This document shows positions 1 to 13,421 of a DNA stretch of 64,000 nucleotides, in pieces. Under the pieces are notes generated by a model. It saw nothing but the letters and a program-made list of their open reading frames with translations. It was not told where the DNA came from and did no database searches. Source of the DNA: Prochilodus magdalenae (Eukaryota; Chordata; Actinopteri; Characiformes; Prochilodontidae); NCBI GenBank assembly GCA_024036415.1, contig JAMWET010004999.1, positions 289,001-353,000 on the forward strand, given 5' to 3'. The position numbers and the translations under genes were made by a program. The number at the start of each line of letters is the position of its first letter. The stretch's first letter is position 1.

Positions 1-501
1 AAACATTTAACATATTGTCTGTTTATGAAGTCTCTCAAAAGCATTATAGCATGTAAGGTGAATCTAATCTTTGAACATTTCCATCTGTTATGGTCATATT
101 GTGTATCCTATACATCTGCACCTGGATATTTATGAAAAGTGTATTTTATATTATATACACTACCATCAAGTAAAGAGTTGGACAAATAGTCACACCTAGA
201 AGGAATCAACGAACAGGAATGAGACTTGGTGGGTAGGTCTGACATTGTAAGACATGCGAATGATTCACAGCGTGGTGTCCTATCACACTGTCATGGGGTG
301 ACTCAGAATGGCAGCAGCATTTTCAGTCCGGCCTCTGTCTTGGTGGAGATGACCAATAATTCTGTGTGCGGAGGCACCTTGGTCAGCGTCAAGATGAACA
401 GCTTGTTGTCATGTGTCACATGTGAGATAAGAGAGCCTATAATATTCCACAAATTTGCAGTCCAAAAGACCTTGTGTTACTCCACCTCGACTTCTACAGT
501 A

Positions 502-715
502 AAATCTGCAGGAACTGTGTGAGAATGTTTATATGCTAAGAGATACTAAGAGACAGGACTACTGTATGTGAAGCTCAATAAATATTGCTCATATCAGTCT
601 AAATTTATCATCATTTATTGTTCCTGGTAACCTTTATCTTCCTTCCCTACAGCATTGCAATCCAACATTTCCTTCTGGGTACTGGGAACTATTCTTTTAA
701 TGATGAGTGTGAATA
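502..715 (+). repeat. dispersed repeat copy A (pairs with 2663-2815)
   Basis: Both copies start with aaatctgcaggaactgtgtg. Both later read attgttcctg, a CT-rich stretch with an ATTGCAAT core, then a tctgggt block. Copy A has about 60 extra bases in the middle. The opening block resembles the 3' part of a fish Tc1-like transposon, from recall. Confidence 0.5.
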
Positions 716-960
716 TATATATATCATTATAATTATTATTATTAAAATAGCAGCTATGTGACCTATTTCATGTGGCTATTTCAAGTGCAAACTGCAATAA
801 GCCAGTTTATCAAAACACCCTTATAACTTACATGCTGTTAAGTCATCCTAATTATTCTTTTGCTGATTAGATATTCTAATAAGAGTAGTTAGGAATATCA
901 AACTATCCTACCTGTAGTTTCAAGGCCGGGCTTCCTGTTTGCCAGGTTATTATTAAAATT

Positions 961-1048
961 TTCCTGTTCCGCCTTAAATGATGCAGCAGTTACATTCTGG
1001 AACCTGAGGCGTTACAATACTTTTGCACTATTTAGGTGGAACAGGAAG
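961..1048. repeat. foldback MITE with TTCCACCTTAAAT inverted ends
   Basis: The left end ttcctgttccgccttaaatg (from 961) is the near reverse complement of atttaggtggaacaggaa (about 1028-1046). The element is about 88 bases and non-coding. Related ends occur at about 35053, 40676-40845 and 55950, so it is a small family in this window. Confidence 0.55.
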
Positions 1049-2662
1049 TTGGCAATCAAAAAGTGACTTCAACTTTATAGTTTTAAAGGGGGTGAGATTT
1101 TTTTTTATTAAAGTGAGGTTATCAAAATATCCTACCCAGAGGTTTATGTACAGATTTCAACAAGGTAGTACAACTGATCAGAAGACATTGGAGTGACGGA
1201 TCATCACGAAGATACATGGGAAGTGTTGCCCCCTTTCGCAGTGAATTTGTTTCTTCCTGTTTTATAGACAGGCCGACACTTCAACCAAATATACCTCTGC
1301 ATTCTTATAAAAGCTTTCACTCTAGCTTTCACCATGTTTCCTATAAGATCTATTTATTCATATTGTATTATTAGTATGGTGAGCACAATTATCCATGACA
1401 AAAGCACAATATTTTAATTTGGACTATGAGTATTACATAAAGAAAGCATAAACACAAAGCATTTGGTCTCCATTCCTTAGTAATACAAACACTCTACATA
1501 AACCTCCAGCCTAACTGTTCAGGTAATCCACTTTTATGGAGTAGTCACCTATTAGACAGGATTAGACACATCCACCTGTCAACACTGAGCCAGCTTGCCA
1601 CAAATCCACAAAAGGAAAAAAATGCTGCTCTCAGCCAGCAAAGAAAAGGCCTGGAAATCAATTTCTACTGCTCTACTGCCAGCACTGCACATAAAACACC
1701 AGCAGTGGCCAACTAGAATTATTTTAAAGTAATACTGAAAGATATCTGTACTGCATTTTTAGAAATGCACAAGATTATTCCAAACATGACTTCCAGAGTC
1801 CTCCTTCCAGACTGACGACATACTGAACACACCACTATCTGTATATATATGTATTTTTGCTCCAATATGCATTTGTGAGACAGGATTTGAAAGTCAGGCT
1901 TCCACTGTAAATCATTTTACCTGGTGTACTGTTGGATTTATCTAAAAGGGTTGTGAAGACTCTACATGGTCAGAGACTACAAAAACACCATTTTCACATA
2001 TTTATGCTACCCAAGAAACATTCGGCATCATTCAGTGCCATCTGTTTTATCCTCGTCTTATCAGTAAGGATTGGAGTTCACTGTATCCTCCACTGCCAAT
2101 GACATTAAAGCCAGCTGACCAGTGACAGCATTCTGCAGGGTAGCAAACCTGACATAAGGAGAACACTAGGATGTCCTGGAATTAAGGTAGAGCCCGAGTA
2201 TGCTCCTGAAAACTATTCTGTCCAAGAGACATCTGGTGACAAGCCTGCCAGGGAGGAGCGTTGGCAACATCAACATGAGAGAGAATAATCACACATCAGC
2301 AGAGTTGTCAGAGCAGGTTTAAATACCAACTACTGCAAGGTTGGATGGTTGCCTAAAGAAACTTTCAGTGAATGGTCCTTTAGAGAAAGATGAATGTGAA
2401 TGTTCCCGTGTAAAGAACCATGCAAGCTTAAAGAAGTTTCTTTAGCAATTATCTTCCTTCTCAGAGCCATTTATATAGGAGTTTTTACTTATGAGAGTGT
2501 AAAATTATTATAATTATGTACTGTAACTTAGAGGTCTGTCCTGGACTGATGTTTAAGTCACATTCCCACCTACTCACGCTAGAATCCAGGACTACATTTT
2601 CAAAAAAATTTAAAAAAATGTGTGGCATGCTATTGGGCATGCTATCAACACCCCACCCCTAC

Positions 2663-2815
2663 TGCAAAATCTGCAGGAACTGTGTGAGAATATTCAAGAT
2701 GCACGGGATGGATTACTATAGGACACCATTATTGTTCCTGCTAACCTCCCTTTCCAATAGTATTGCAATTGGAAAGTTCCCTCTGGGTGCAGCTATTTTT
2801 TAACTTGAGTGTAAA
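2663..2815 (+). repeat. dispersed repeat copy B (pairs with 502-715)
   Basis: This is the shorter copy of the repeat at 502-715, with the same opening block and the same ATTGCAAT and CTCTGGGT landmarks. No coding capacity was seen. Confidence 0.5.
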
Positions 2816-4488
2816 TGATTTTCTCCTGAACCAGTCATGACTGCCATCTATCAGACTTGCTTATAGTGGGTTTAAATGTGGCATAAATGCCTTTCTTAAG
2901 ACCACATTCCGCAGCTGAGGCCGACTGACCGTCTACAGCCATTTCTGCAACACAATAAGACAATTCAGGTGTTGATCACATAACTGGCTGTTTAGTAACT
3001 ATTAAGAATAAGTTCATTAGTTTCTTATTGAAAGCTGATCTTCTTATGATAACTATGTTCATTATTTTGTGATTATTATCCTTTTGTATATTTATTAATC
3101 TTTCTACACATATATGTTGTTTCTCTCTTGCACGCTTCCACGCATGACATTGAAATTTAGTCCCGTTCCATACAGTTGTGATCTATGACTTCTAATTAGG
3201 CTGAATAAGGTCAACTCAGAACGGCAGGTATAACCCAATGATACTCCTGTCCCACATTTCAGTGTATCTCTCATATCAGAATGCTGAGTCACAAAATTAC
3301 CACAATGACTAGACACCAAAGTATGGACTGCTTTAAGCAAGAACCATGGATTCCGAACACATGTGTGTGCCAAGAGAAAAGCAGGTATCTCACCACTACT
3401 AAAATGTGCATGTGTAAAAACCTGTTATCATCTGTGGTTAATGGAGGAGAACCGAAGCAGTGCGAAGGGAAAGTACTCTAAGTTGGGACCAACTTTGGCA
3501 TTTCTCTAAAAGCTGAGAACACAGTGTCCATGTTCTCGGAACCTAAGACATGCATCATCAGCACTGGACTTTTCTAACTGATCCGAGACCTGTTTATACT
3601 ACTACAGCTACAGCTCTACTGCTCTGCTGTATGTTTGTGTTTGTGTTATTGAAGTGGTCATGGTTAAGGCTGGGGTGCAGAGAAGAACTTGCTCAATGGG
3701 CTTCAAAAGTGGAACATCCTGACTAAACTGTCCCATCGGCTAAAGAGAAACCCTGGATTGTATTTCTGTGGTTTATGGCAGGGTGATAAACAGCAAGAGT
3801 GTGTCCCACGTGTTCTGTGTTAGGTAAACACAGTGGAGCTGTAAATAGTGAAACGTGTGAAAGGTCACCTACCAAAATACAGAGCTGATGCAAGTCTATG
3901 AGTCATCACAAACAGGAAATGATGAAATTCCCAGGGTGACTGTTTGATTTTGGACTGTGCTAATGCACGTCTAGACCGATGTGATGTTTCACCATGTTGC
4001 ACTTATCAAACATTGATCAAAGGTTCAGCTCAGTCCTCAGTATAAAAGACTAAACAAACACAGATAATCTGTATTTTTATATTGTTTATAATAATTAAAC
4101 CTTGGGCTGGGTGGAACATGACTAATCTATTTTAATATTTGACCTCTTTCTGTAATGCTGGTCATTTGTCATGGAGCTTAATAAGGACAATAACAGGCTC
4201 AGTAACATGCTGCACTCTGAAAACGCCACACGCATTTGGCCAAAAACACAACAGCAGAGTCCAACTGTTGCATGTGCAGAGTACGTCCTTTGCCTGCTTG
4301 ATGAGTAAAAGCAATTCGTAGTGAGTTGCACTGAGAGACATTGTAAAAACACCTGCTCTTTTTCATCTCCTTCAATGAATGTGTTTTGACAGTGGGGAAT
4401 TAAAACTGGATGACAAAAAAAAGGTGGGAAAATCAGAGTGAGATATGAAGCATGAGAAAAAAAGAGAGAAAGATCAAGGGTTACAGAT

Positions 4489-4509
4489 AGAGAGAGAGAG
4501 AGAGAGAGA
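4489..4509. repeat. (GA)n microsatellite
   Basis: A run of about ten GA units lies roughly 75 bases downstream of fam13a exon 9 on the gene's strand. Confidence 0.9.
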
Positions 4510-4583
4510 TGCAGCAGGTTAGAACGTGAGGGGAAAAAAAGGAAAGAATCTGAGAAAAGCTCAGAGATAAAGTGGCAGCCTAC

Positions 4584-4625
4584 CTGACATAGAAGGGAGA
4601 TATTGGCCTCTCGTCCTCTTGAGAG
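4584..4625 (-). CDS. fam13a: fam13a coding exon 9 (42 nt, QEDERPISPFY)
   Basis: This micro-exon lies between acceptor cctgttgcag and donor gtaggc. Reading SQEDERPISPFYV and the first two bases of a Ser codon, it matches a highly conserved FAM13A block (QEDERPLSPFYLS in human). It is the last fam13a exon I can find. The next exon, expected to read like AHVPQ...ERTIRSAVEQHL, was not found in 1-4583, so the gene continues outside the window. In mammals the short FAM13A isoform joins its own first exon just before this block; I found no such alternative first exon here. Confidence 0.88.
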
Positions 4626-5027
4626 CTGCAACAGGATGACAAAACAAAAACAAGGGTTAGGATCATGCAGCAGCATGACATAAACAGACCAGCATTTGCT
4701 AGACGATTCAAAACATTGTTCTGAAGCACATGGGACTGAGAGTCTCCGAGTGGCTTTTGTCTGGGGAACAATGAGTGCCTAGTGCCCCAGTTCAATGCCT
4801 TTGTGCAGCTTGTCTCCAGTAATTACTATAGCCAGAGAGAGCCATGCAGCACACAGTGGAGCTGTGCCAAAAGCACATGATAAATTATGCAACGCTAAAA
4901 AGCATCTACACTGCTTAACACACAGCGAGAGCCTCATTATTTAACTCTTACGGTATTCATAAGTATTTAGTATTTAGACTTTGAACACTGTAGGTGCTAA
5001 TACATCTGTTTAGGTGGTAATATATAC

Positions 5028-5640
5028 ATTTAGGTGTTCATTCAACATTATAGTTCATCATTCAAGACTATACGTCATCATTAGACACTACAGATCATCA
5101 TTCAACTCTGAAATTCATGACTACACAACACAACTCATCATTCAGTCCCAAAAGTATTCAATCAGCAGCTTAGGCCATAATTCAACACTATTGGTCATCA
5201 TTCAAAACAACTACAGGCAGAGATCTAGAAGTGCTGAGGGAATATAACAATGATCTAGCTCAGGAGTGAACAAACACTGGAAGCCACCATTCAACACTGA
5301 AAGTCTATATGTAATACTATAGGTCATAAGTCAACACTACAGGTCATTGTTCAACGCTAAAGATCATTCATCACTGTAGGTAATCATACATCCTTATGGA
5401 TTGTCATTTAACAGTACAGGTCATCATTAAACACTGTAGATCATCATTTAACACTGCACATCTTTAATCTTACAACACTATATGCTATCATAAAAGGTCA
5501 CTTCTCGACACAAAAGGTCGTCTTTCAATATTCAATACTCTAGGTCACCACTCAATCCAGTAGATCATCTTTCAATACTACAGGTCATCATTTAACCCTT
5601 CAACTCTACAAGTCATCACTCAGCATTAGGTGCTCACATA
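5028..5640 (+). repeat. degenerate minisatellite, unit about 20 bp (TCATCATTCAACACTATAGG)
   Basis: Variants of catcattcaacactayagg recur at roughly 20- to 40-base spacing: ttcatcattcaagactatac, tcatcattagacactacaga, tcatcatttaacactgca, tcatctttcaatactacagg and others, at least fifteen in all. Copies are diverged and a short unrelated stretch (about 5215-5275) interrupts them. It looks like an old tandem array. Confidence 0.7.
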
Positions 5641-6835
5641 AACTTGCAGATGTTAATGTGGCACTGGAGGTCCTGATTCAGTTCTTTGAATGTTTAACAT
5701 TGATCCGTTTTTGGTGAATGTCCTACTATTTTTAAAGCTACTTACAAGCTCTTAATATATCTTAATAACAGCACGACCATGTGGAAGGCAAGATATTATT
5801 TAATTCATACATAGGCTTTTTATTTCCAAAGCACTTTCACCGAACATAGTCACTGCACATATATGTAAAAGTCTTTGACTACAGATGGCTTCATATTGTG
5901 GCCTGTAGTGTTGTTAGAGGTAGGGAAACACTGAAGAGAGTGAGATTTATCATAATATAGGGGTCTATAGGGTCTTCTATAAACAAACATTATTCTTATT
6001 ATATTGTCAATACACGGCCCTAGTAGACAGCTGTAAGTGTTTAAACGAATACAATACTAATCCAGCCCAGGAAGTAACCAACACAAAAAGGAAATTAATC
6101 TTAAAAATGGGCAAGAAGGTTAATGTTAGCGTGAATTGGTGTCTAAGGGCCTGTATGTAGGCTCCGGTTATATCAGTTGTTAATCGTGATTGTAATATTG
6201 GGCTTTACTATGCTGATCCCAAAAGTCTTTGTGATTTTGGAAGAATAATCACATTCATATTTTTTCATCATGATTGAAAGCAGGTCATGTACCTCTACAT
6301 ATATATTAAAAATGTATCTATGTGTTACATACATCTATAAACATATGGTTAAGTATATATACAAAAAAAAGACATGATTAATTATCCTGCAGTTTAAGTA
6401 ATTAAATCAGTCAATTAGTACTACACGTTTAAGGTTTTTAATTGACACCAAGCACTGCTGTCAGGCCCTTGGGGAAAATGCTTACAATCATATTGCTATA
6501 GGAGTGTTGTGACATGGAACTTTAGAATTAGTCTGAGATGGAAGACAGACAAAACAATAGAAGTGTGCTAATGCATTGTTAAGATCTAGTCACTTGGCAT
6601 GCTACATTGAGAAATACGTGCCACTCCTTCACGTAGGCCATCGTTACAGTTGTGTGCGTGTGGATGGGGAGGTGCAAGAGAACAAGTTAAATACTCTGTG
6701 CTTCAACTGCCTACCACTAAGGATTTAGGTCCTGCTCACAGAAGAATGAAAAAGGGGGCCAAGGTTCAAGCAACTTCAAAAAGCTCACCACGCGACTCCC
6801 TGTGCTACAGAACTCATGAATGTAATTTGCATATA

Positions 6836-6880
6836 TGTCTGTGTGTGTGTGTATATGTATGTATGTATGTATGTGTGTGC
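6836..6880. repeat. (TG)n/(TATG)n microsatellite
   Basis: TG repeats pass into tatgtatg repeats. The small open frames over it on both strands are artefacts of the repeat. Confidence 0.85.
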
Positions 6881-8737
6881 AGGACTACTGTTCCCACCCA
6901 CAAAAAGACCCAACAAGCCAATCCTTTTTACAACAACGAGTACGTCCCATTCTGAAATCTCCTGGGTATTATGGTACCAAAGCGTACGGGAAGTTGCACA
7001 ATGTTTTGGCATTCCAAGGCCGTCTTAGACCATTACTTTTTCACTCTGGTAAAGTTCCTAGGTGGTGTTACAGTCTGGCGAGGGTATTAAACTACTGTGT
7101 GTACTGCTGAGAATTACAAAACGGAAATCCTGCTTACCTACTACCTTAGTGAGGGAACAATGGCATCCTTCAACAAAGCTTTGCTCGTGTACAAGTTGCA
7201 GAACAGTGACACGACGTGGATCTGTGATATTTTATCCGTAGCTTGTTGCTTTCATCTTAGTTTTTCATCATAGTTACTATCCAGGCAATGTATAGACTGT
7301 CCATTTATCAGTCACCGGCACAGCAAAAAGTGGTCGGTAATATAATGAGATTTATTATCATTATAAATGCATCTAAGCACATCAGGCTTTCTGTCATTGT
7401 AGTGACATGTTTTATTACAAAGAGAGCATAATTGGTCCTGTGTAACTAGACTTAGTGCAGTGCTGTATGTGAAATATATATAAACAAGAAATAATACTCA
7501 TTTAATTCATAATTCAAACATTTTTCTGTCATTAACATATATTATACACCATGACAATTATTGCAACATTGTATATAAGTGAAGCTAAACCAACTTCCAT
7601 TTCATATTAGCGTTAGCACTGTTTGATCAGACTGTGTATTTTATTCATTTATAACTGTAGAACTTATAATAATAACTTGGGGGCCCAATAATTCATATCC
7701 CTTTTAACCTCCAGTGGAATTACTGATAGTCAAAAAGAATCGGAAAATGATTTTTAAAAAAAAGGCCAGAGATGAACCAGCAGAGAAATCAAATTTTTAA
7801 ATCAGTAAACACAATAAAAACTGTTTATATAACTCTGGCCATAAATTTCTTAGCTGGAGAGAGAATTCACTGGCTGATAAGCTAAGCTGGGATTCTCTGT
7901 CAGCACCTCTCATGAGCAAGCAGGCCATTTTAACGTGTGCATGCCCTGCCCCAGTGAAGAACATCAAGCCATGTCAGTGTTCCTCTCTACAAGTGACAGC
8001 AGTAGGAACAATATCCTCCTCCCTGGCTGTGTGTGCCCAGAAGAGAGGTGTGTTTGTGTAATGTTTTAATTCCATCAGTTTAAAAAAAACTGTTATGCAT
8101 CATAGTCACTTGCTCTGCTGTTTTAACCAGTCCATGTCTCTCTCTCAACAAAAGGAAAACGCTGGTCATGTGAAATCTTAAGCTTTTCCCACAGATGTTG
8201 TTCCTCATCATTTATAGAGATTGTTGAAATCTGAACAGCAGTCTCACCTCCAGCTAAATTTAAGCATGCAGTGGTGCAACTGTTGATCAACAAACCAATC
8301 TGGACACGAGTCCTCTCTAATTTTGGGCCAATTTTACAAACTCTTCAAAATTTCTGTCTAAATGTTGGAGAAAGTTCTTGATGTACCTCTGGGCTTAAAG
8401 TCCTTCACAGCACTGAATCAGTACTTCAGTTTTTAATTATCTGTCATTAGCTACTGACTTATAGCTACATCGTTGGCTTTGACATAACCCTAAACATGTA
8501 GTTTATGCCACATACATAGAAGAACATAAAATATCTTTCACACCTTCATGCATATGCATTTGTAAGAACTGTTCCAAACATGGGAGGATTAGGCCAAAAA
8601 CCTGAGTAAAGGAATAGAAAGTGAAGCTGAAGTTTAATCAGTGAACGAAGTTTAAGGAACATTTTGCTTGGAGTTTTCTCCACCCCCTAGAACCAGATAT
8701 AATTTAACGGTAGTGTCTCAAAAGAGTATTGTTAGGA

Positions 8738-8739
<2 letters not shown>

Positions 8740-8799
<60 letters not shown>
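8740..8799. repeat. (TA)n microsatellite
   Basis: About 29 uninterrupted TA units, immediately followed by an acactgccctt block that resembles the end of a Tc1-like element. Confidence 0.95.
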
Positions 8800-8801
<2 letters not shown>

Positions 8802-8929
8802 TGCCCTTTATTTTCTCCTATCTGCCTATAACTGATTGGTTTAATCAGCATGACCATATGAAGACGCATGTGTGGCATATCTCTGCTTTTTTTGATCTAA
8901 ATATCTAATCTATGCATTTCCAGCTAGGT

Positions 8930-9085
8930 CCAGCATCAGTGCCTGATCTTATCGGTGCTCTTTTACCCAAGGCCACACTCAAAAATCGTGTGGAAAGCCT
9001 TTCCCCGAGAGTGGAGGCTGTTACAGCAGTAAAGGGGGAAAACTCCATGTTAAAGGTTTTGAAATAAGATGTCCAAAAGCTCATA
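8930..9085 (+). mobile_element. Tc1-like transposon fragment, 3' end of transposase
   Basis: The block gtccagcatcagtgcctgat, then gtggaaagcctttccccgag, then gaggctgttacagcagtaaa, matches the C-terminal transposase region of a common fish Tc1 family (VESLPRRVEAV-like), with frame breaks. A longer copy of the same family lies at 36560-37110. It cannot encode a protein. Confidence 0.65.
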
Positions 9086-11269
9086 TAGGAATAACGCTTG
9101 GATGTCTGAATATTACTTCATATCTGTCAAAAATGAAAACAGCTATTCTAACCATTGCTTGGTTTATGGGTTTCCTCTTACACATGTACTTCACAAAACA
9201 TGATGATTAGTCACTGAATGAATCGGGTGTAGAGCAGGGAAAACACTACACTGTGCTATCCAGTAAGCTCTGGCACAGAGACAGAAAAAGCTGATGTAAA
9301 GACACACACTGTTTGCTCCACTTCATATTCCAATGGAGGGGGATACATTGGAGATGCATGTGTGGAGTTGATAGTAGCAGCACACTGCCAGGTTTCTCAG
9401 CCTGGCCTCTTTCAGTGGATTTCTTGGTAGCGTTAGCGTTACATCATCTCTTTCCATTAACTAACACAGCACTCGTTCACAGGGCTCTGTCAGAGGGATG
9501 CAGTGTTTATATTTCCACTTGCTGTGAGTCTGTATTTGGTATGACAGCGGCTCACCTTGCACTGCATACCTCATACCACTGCAAAACTGGTAAAGAAAAT
9601 ACAACAAATCAGATTTCAAATAAACACATGCTTACGTTTTAAGTTATCAGCACAATACTCTATATTAAAGTATATTATAGTATATTTAATACGGTTATGC
9701 AGACCTTCCACTGTGGTTTAGGAAGCAGTATGACATCCTGCGAGCTTAAGTAATTAACTGCAGCAGCCACTTTAGATGACAACGTCTGTATTTAAAAGCC
9801 ACCTCGGGAGCAGAAGACCTGATGTCAAATCAGTACTTGTGGCACTGACCAGAATAAATGCATAGAGAACGGATCCAAGGTCAGTTGAGCTTTTAGAATT
9901 CCAGTGTGGTTGGTAATGGCTGCCCGTATAAGTAAACAAAAAGTTTTGTTGAGGTATTTTTATAGAAACGATTTGGGCTATTTGAGTGACTATTGGTTTC
10001 TAGTGTTTATTAGTGTTGTTGGCCTTCCAAGTCCAGTTCCCAAATTCTCCCATATCTGAGTCATTCATTTGATGTGAAATGCCCTTCTCTAGAATAATTT
10101 AGTCTACAGCACTGATAAGAAGCAGACATAATGCATTTAATGCTTCTAAAAGTTATAAAACAAATACAAAAAATATAAATTATATATATATATAGTATCA
10201 GTATAGAACAGTATAGTGAATATAGTATCCAAGGAAATATGGTTCCATATGGTTCCAGTGAACCATTTCACCCCAAACTGCTCCAAATGACTTGATGATA
10301 GTATTTGCATTCCTAGGAATGGTTTCATATTGAATATCAACTATCGCAGCCTACAAGGGCAGCAAGTGAGTATTAATGCCAAGTGTTAACTAACAGGTGT
10401 ACATATGATATACTGTACCTCAGATCACTCTTCACTACACCTCCTACAGCATAGGAGCAATCTGGTACAGTAGATAGTTATACAGTAGCTGGCTTAGGAC
10501 CTTCAAAAGCACTGAGAAAACCTTGCACTGAAAAAAGTAAAGCACTTTATTTATAGATGTACATAATTTCCACTCTAATAAAACATTTTATTCTGTATAT
10601 TTGTCTTTCAGTTCACTTACTTTTACCAGTAACTGGTGTGATTATGTTGAAATTATGTACACAGAATACAGTTAAAGTTGAATTTGAGGTGCACTACAGC
10701 CTAATCAGAATTCAGCACCGTGGTGAAGCACCCAGACTCGTGGAACCTTATCCGTGGATGTGTGCGTACCTACTTAGTAGGTGGAGTGAACAGCTTGCTA
10801 AGGTGTTTGCTGTGTTTGTACACACCCGGTTTGGACCGGTACAGAGCTGACCTTCTGCTGACATGACATCCACACATACCTACAGAAAGTGAGAGCAAGC
10901 TGGCAGGCCGTCTAATTCAGATGAAACACATGAGAGGCCGGGGTCTATTTCAGGGAATCCAGGTATATTTGATGGGTGTCTAGTTGCTTTGTGAACTTGC
11001 CTGACATCCATATAGACATACATCCAGTGACCAAATAAAAACAACATATGCTCCTTACATCTCAAGTGCTTTTAGTCCTTATCAGATACTCCGCACAAAG
11101 CGGATATTCTCGGAAGGGCCTGCAGCAGTGCTTAAAATGTGCTCATGTGTGTTACTGGTATACAGCTGTTAGGAAAACACTCTCGCAAAGTTTCTTGGAT
11201 AGTAATGATAATATGAAAAAACAATAACCTAAAATTAAATAAAATAATAATAATAAAATAATCTAAAAA

Positions 11270-12445
11270 ATAATCCGGAAATCACAATGTATGATTTTTT
11301 AATAAGTTATTTGTGTGTTACTGTTGCAAATAAGTATTTGAACACCTGCCAATCAGCAAAAAATTCTGGCCCTCAAAGACCTGTTAGTCCGCCCCTAAAA
11401 ACTCCACCTCCACTCCACTTATTATTCTAAATTAGAAGCACCTGTTTGAGGTCGTTAGCTGCATAAAGACACCTGTCCACCCCACACAATCAGTAGGACT
11501 CCAACTACTAACATGGCTAAGACCAAAGAGCTGTCCAAAGACACCAGAGACAAAATTGTTGTTTGAAGCTAAACATGACTGTCAATCTCTCTCGGACTGG
11601 GGCTCGGAAGGTTCCCCTGCTTAAATCAGCACATGTCCAGGCCCGTCTTAAGTTTGCCCATGACCATTTGGATGATCCAGAGGAGTCATGGGAGAAAGTT
11701 CTGTCAGATGTCAGATGGTCTTAATTCCACTCGCCGTGTTTGGAGGACGAAGAATGATGAGTACCATCCCAAAAACACCATCCCTACTGTGAAGCATGGG
11801 GGTGGAAGCATCATGCTTTGGGGGTGTTTTTCTGCACATGGGACAGGACGACTGCACTGTATTAAGGACAGGATGACCGGGGCCATGTATTGCGAGATTT
11901 TGGGGAACAACTTCCTTCCCTCAGTTAGAGCATTGAAGATGGGTCGTGGCTGGGTCTTCCAACATGACAATGACCCAAAGCACACAGCCAGGATAACCAA
12001 GGAGTGGCTCCGTAAGAAGCATATCAAGGTTTTGGAGTGGCCTAGCCAGTCTCCAGACCTAAACCCTATAGAAAATCTTTGGAGGGAGCTCAAACTCTGT
12101 GTTTCTCAGTGACAGCCCAGAAAAATGGCTGATCTGGAGAAGATCTGTGTGGAGGAATGGGCCAAAATCCCTGCTGCAGTGTGTGCAAACCTGGTGAAAA
12201 ACTACAGGAAACGTTTGACCTCTGTAATTGCAAACAAAGGCTACTGTACCAAATGTTAACATTGATTTTCAGAGGTTCAAATACTTATTTGCAGCAGTAA
12301 TACACAAATCAATTATTAAAAATTCATACATAGTAATTTCCAGGTTTTTGCACCTAAGATAAAAATTTCAGACCTCTCCATGATTTCTAAGTGGGAGAAC
12401 TTGCAAAGTCGCAGAGTGTTCAAATACTTATTTTCCTGCAATTTT
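11270..12445 (+). mobile_element. defective Tc1-like transposon
   Basis: Inverted ends share ataagtatttgaaca: gcaaataagtatttgaacac at about 11325-11345 on the left, and its reverse complement at about 12270-12285 and again at 12418-12432 on the right. A further inner block (ggaaatcacaatgtatga with a right-hand counterpart near 12320-12345) supports long terminal repeats. The outermost left end appears lost. Inside is a broken transposase gene. Confidence 0.85.
11514..12250 (+). pseudogene. Tc1-like transposase pseudogene
   Basis: The frame opens at 11514 as MAKTKELSKDTRDKIV and stops at TGA within 17 codons. The DNA-binding region is then mostly deleted: it jumps to about 11620, where the peptide resembles the region before the first catalytic Asp. 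A frameshift near 11700 removes the normal SDET motif. From about 11740 the frame is good again, with [19 protein letters not shown], the second Asp in [10 protein letters not shown] and the Glu in [13 protein letters not shown] follows VSQ at 12110, and the rest of the C-terminus is out of frame. It is non-functional. Confidence 0.88.
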
Positions 12446-13410
12446 TTTCCATTGCAATGGCAGAACAGCTAAATATGAAACTGCTACCATACTTAGGACA
12501 AAAAATGCTTAAACAGCCTGAAAAAGGCATGATGAAATATTTACTAACACGTCAACTCACACAGGATTAATAGAATCTCTCTGTCTCGTTAATTTTAAAG
12601 TAGGTTCTGTCAGTTTTCCATTGTTAGGCATTGTTAGGTTTCCTCATGCCCGTTAGCATTAGCAACATCTTTGGTATTATAAAAAGTCTTGAGATTTGTC
12701 TGTACACTTGCATGAGCATTAGCAGTTAGCATTATATTGGTTAATTTGTTAGGCCTTCTGATTGGCTACGTCCAAAATCCCCTACTTAGACAGTACATAC
12801 TAAACTGGAACAGTAACACGGTGCGGCAGTGGGCTCCTTCAGTACACAAATGTGTGGTATCCACAAACCCCAAACACAGTACCTCCGCCATCTTACCAAC
12901 ATCCTTTGACTGAGTCAGTATATACTGATTTTATTACCTGAAGAGGTTTTACATTTGACAGAATAATGTAAACATGCCAGTGCAATGTAAGAGTTTCACT
13001 GGAACAGAATTCTTTGTATTTTGTACTTTTTTCCTTTTTTAATCCACTGTATTTAAATTAATCTGTATTTAAATTCATTGTTTTCACAGCATTTCAGTTT
13101 TATTTCAGAATACTTAAATGTAACTTAAGATTAATTCAGCTTTAACTCCATATACCTACTGAATAATAAGCCTTGTGGGGTATAAAGGGCTAATCTGTTA
13201 TTAATATTTAACTCCAATAGAACTAATAGAAAGAGATATGAAAATGATAACCAGAAGTCTGGATTGGTTTCATAAAGAATGGGTTACAGAACTGGTGATC
13301 TAGTTATAATGTGAGCTTGCTGTTAAGTTCAATGTTAACTGCCATACTGCATTAGACCTGTGGCCTATCCTTTAAATGCATTTGCTCATCTTACAAATTA
13401 AACTGAACAA

Positions 13411-13421
13411 ACCCCCCCCCA
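13411..13421. repeat. poly-C tract
   Basis: A short uninterrupted run of C bases lies in otherwise AT-rich intron sequence. No function is inferred. Confidence 0.7.

Larger units (their letters stand above)
1..4583. other. fam13a intron 9 (partial): diverged repeats
   Basis: No fam13a exon was recognised here on the minus strand. Visible contents are two related repeat copies (about 502-715 and 2663-2815), a short foldback MITE (961-1048), a (TA) tract near 715 and a GA run at 4489-4509 just downstream of exon 9. Short open frames at 226-522, 2516-2803 and 3104-3373 have no recognisable product. Confidence 0.5.

Noticed and set aside
226..522. 98-codon plus-strand frame
   Set aside because: No recognisable peptide; it overlaps the start of a dispersed repeat and sits in fam13a intron sequence.
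11633..12112. 159-codon frame as a working transposase
   Set aside because: The N-terminus is deleted, the SDET region is frameshifted and the C-terminus is out of frame; annotated as a pseudogene.
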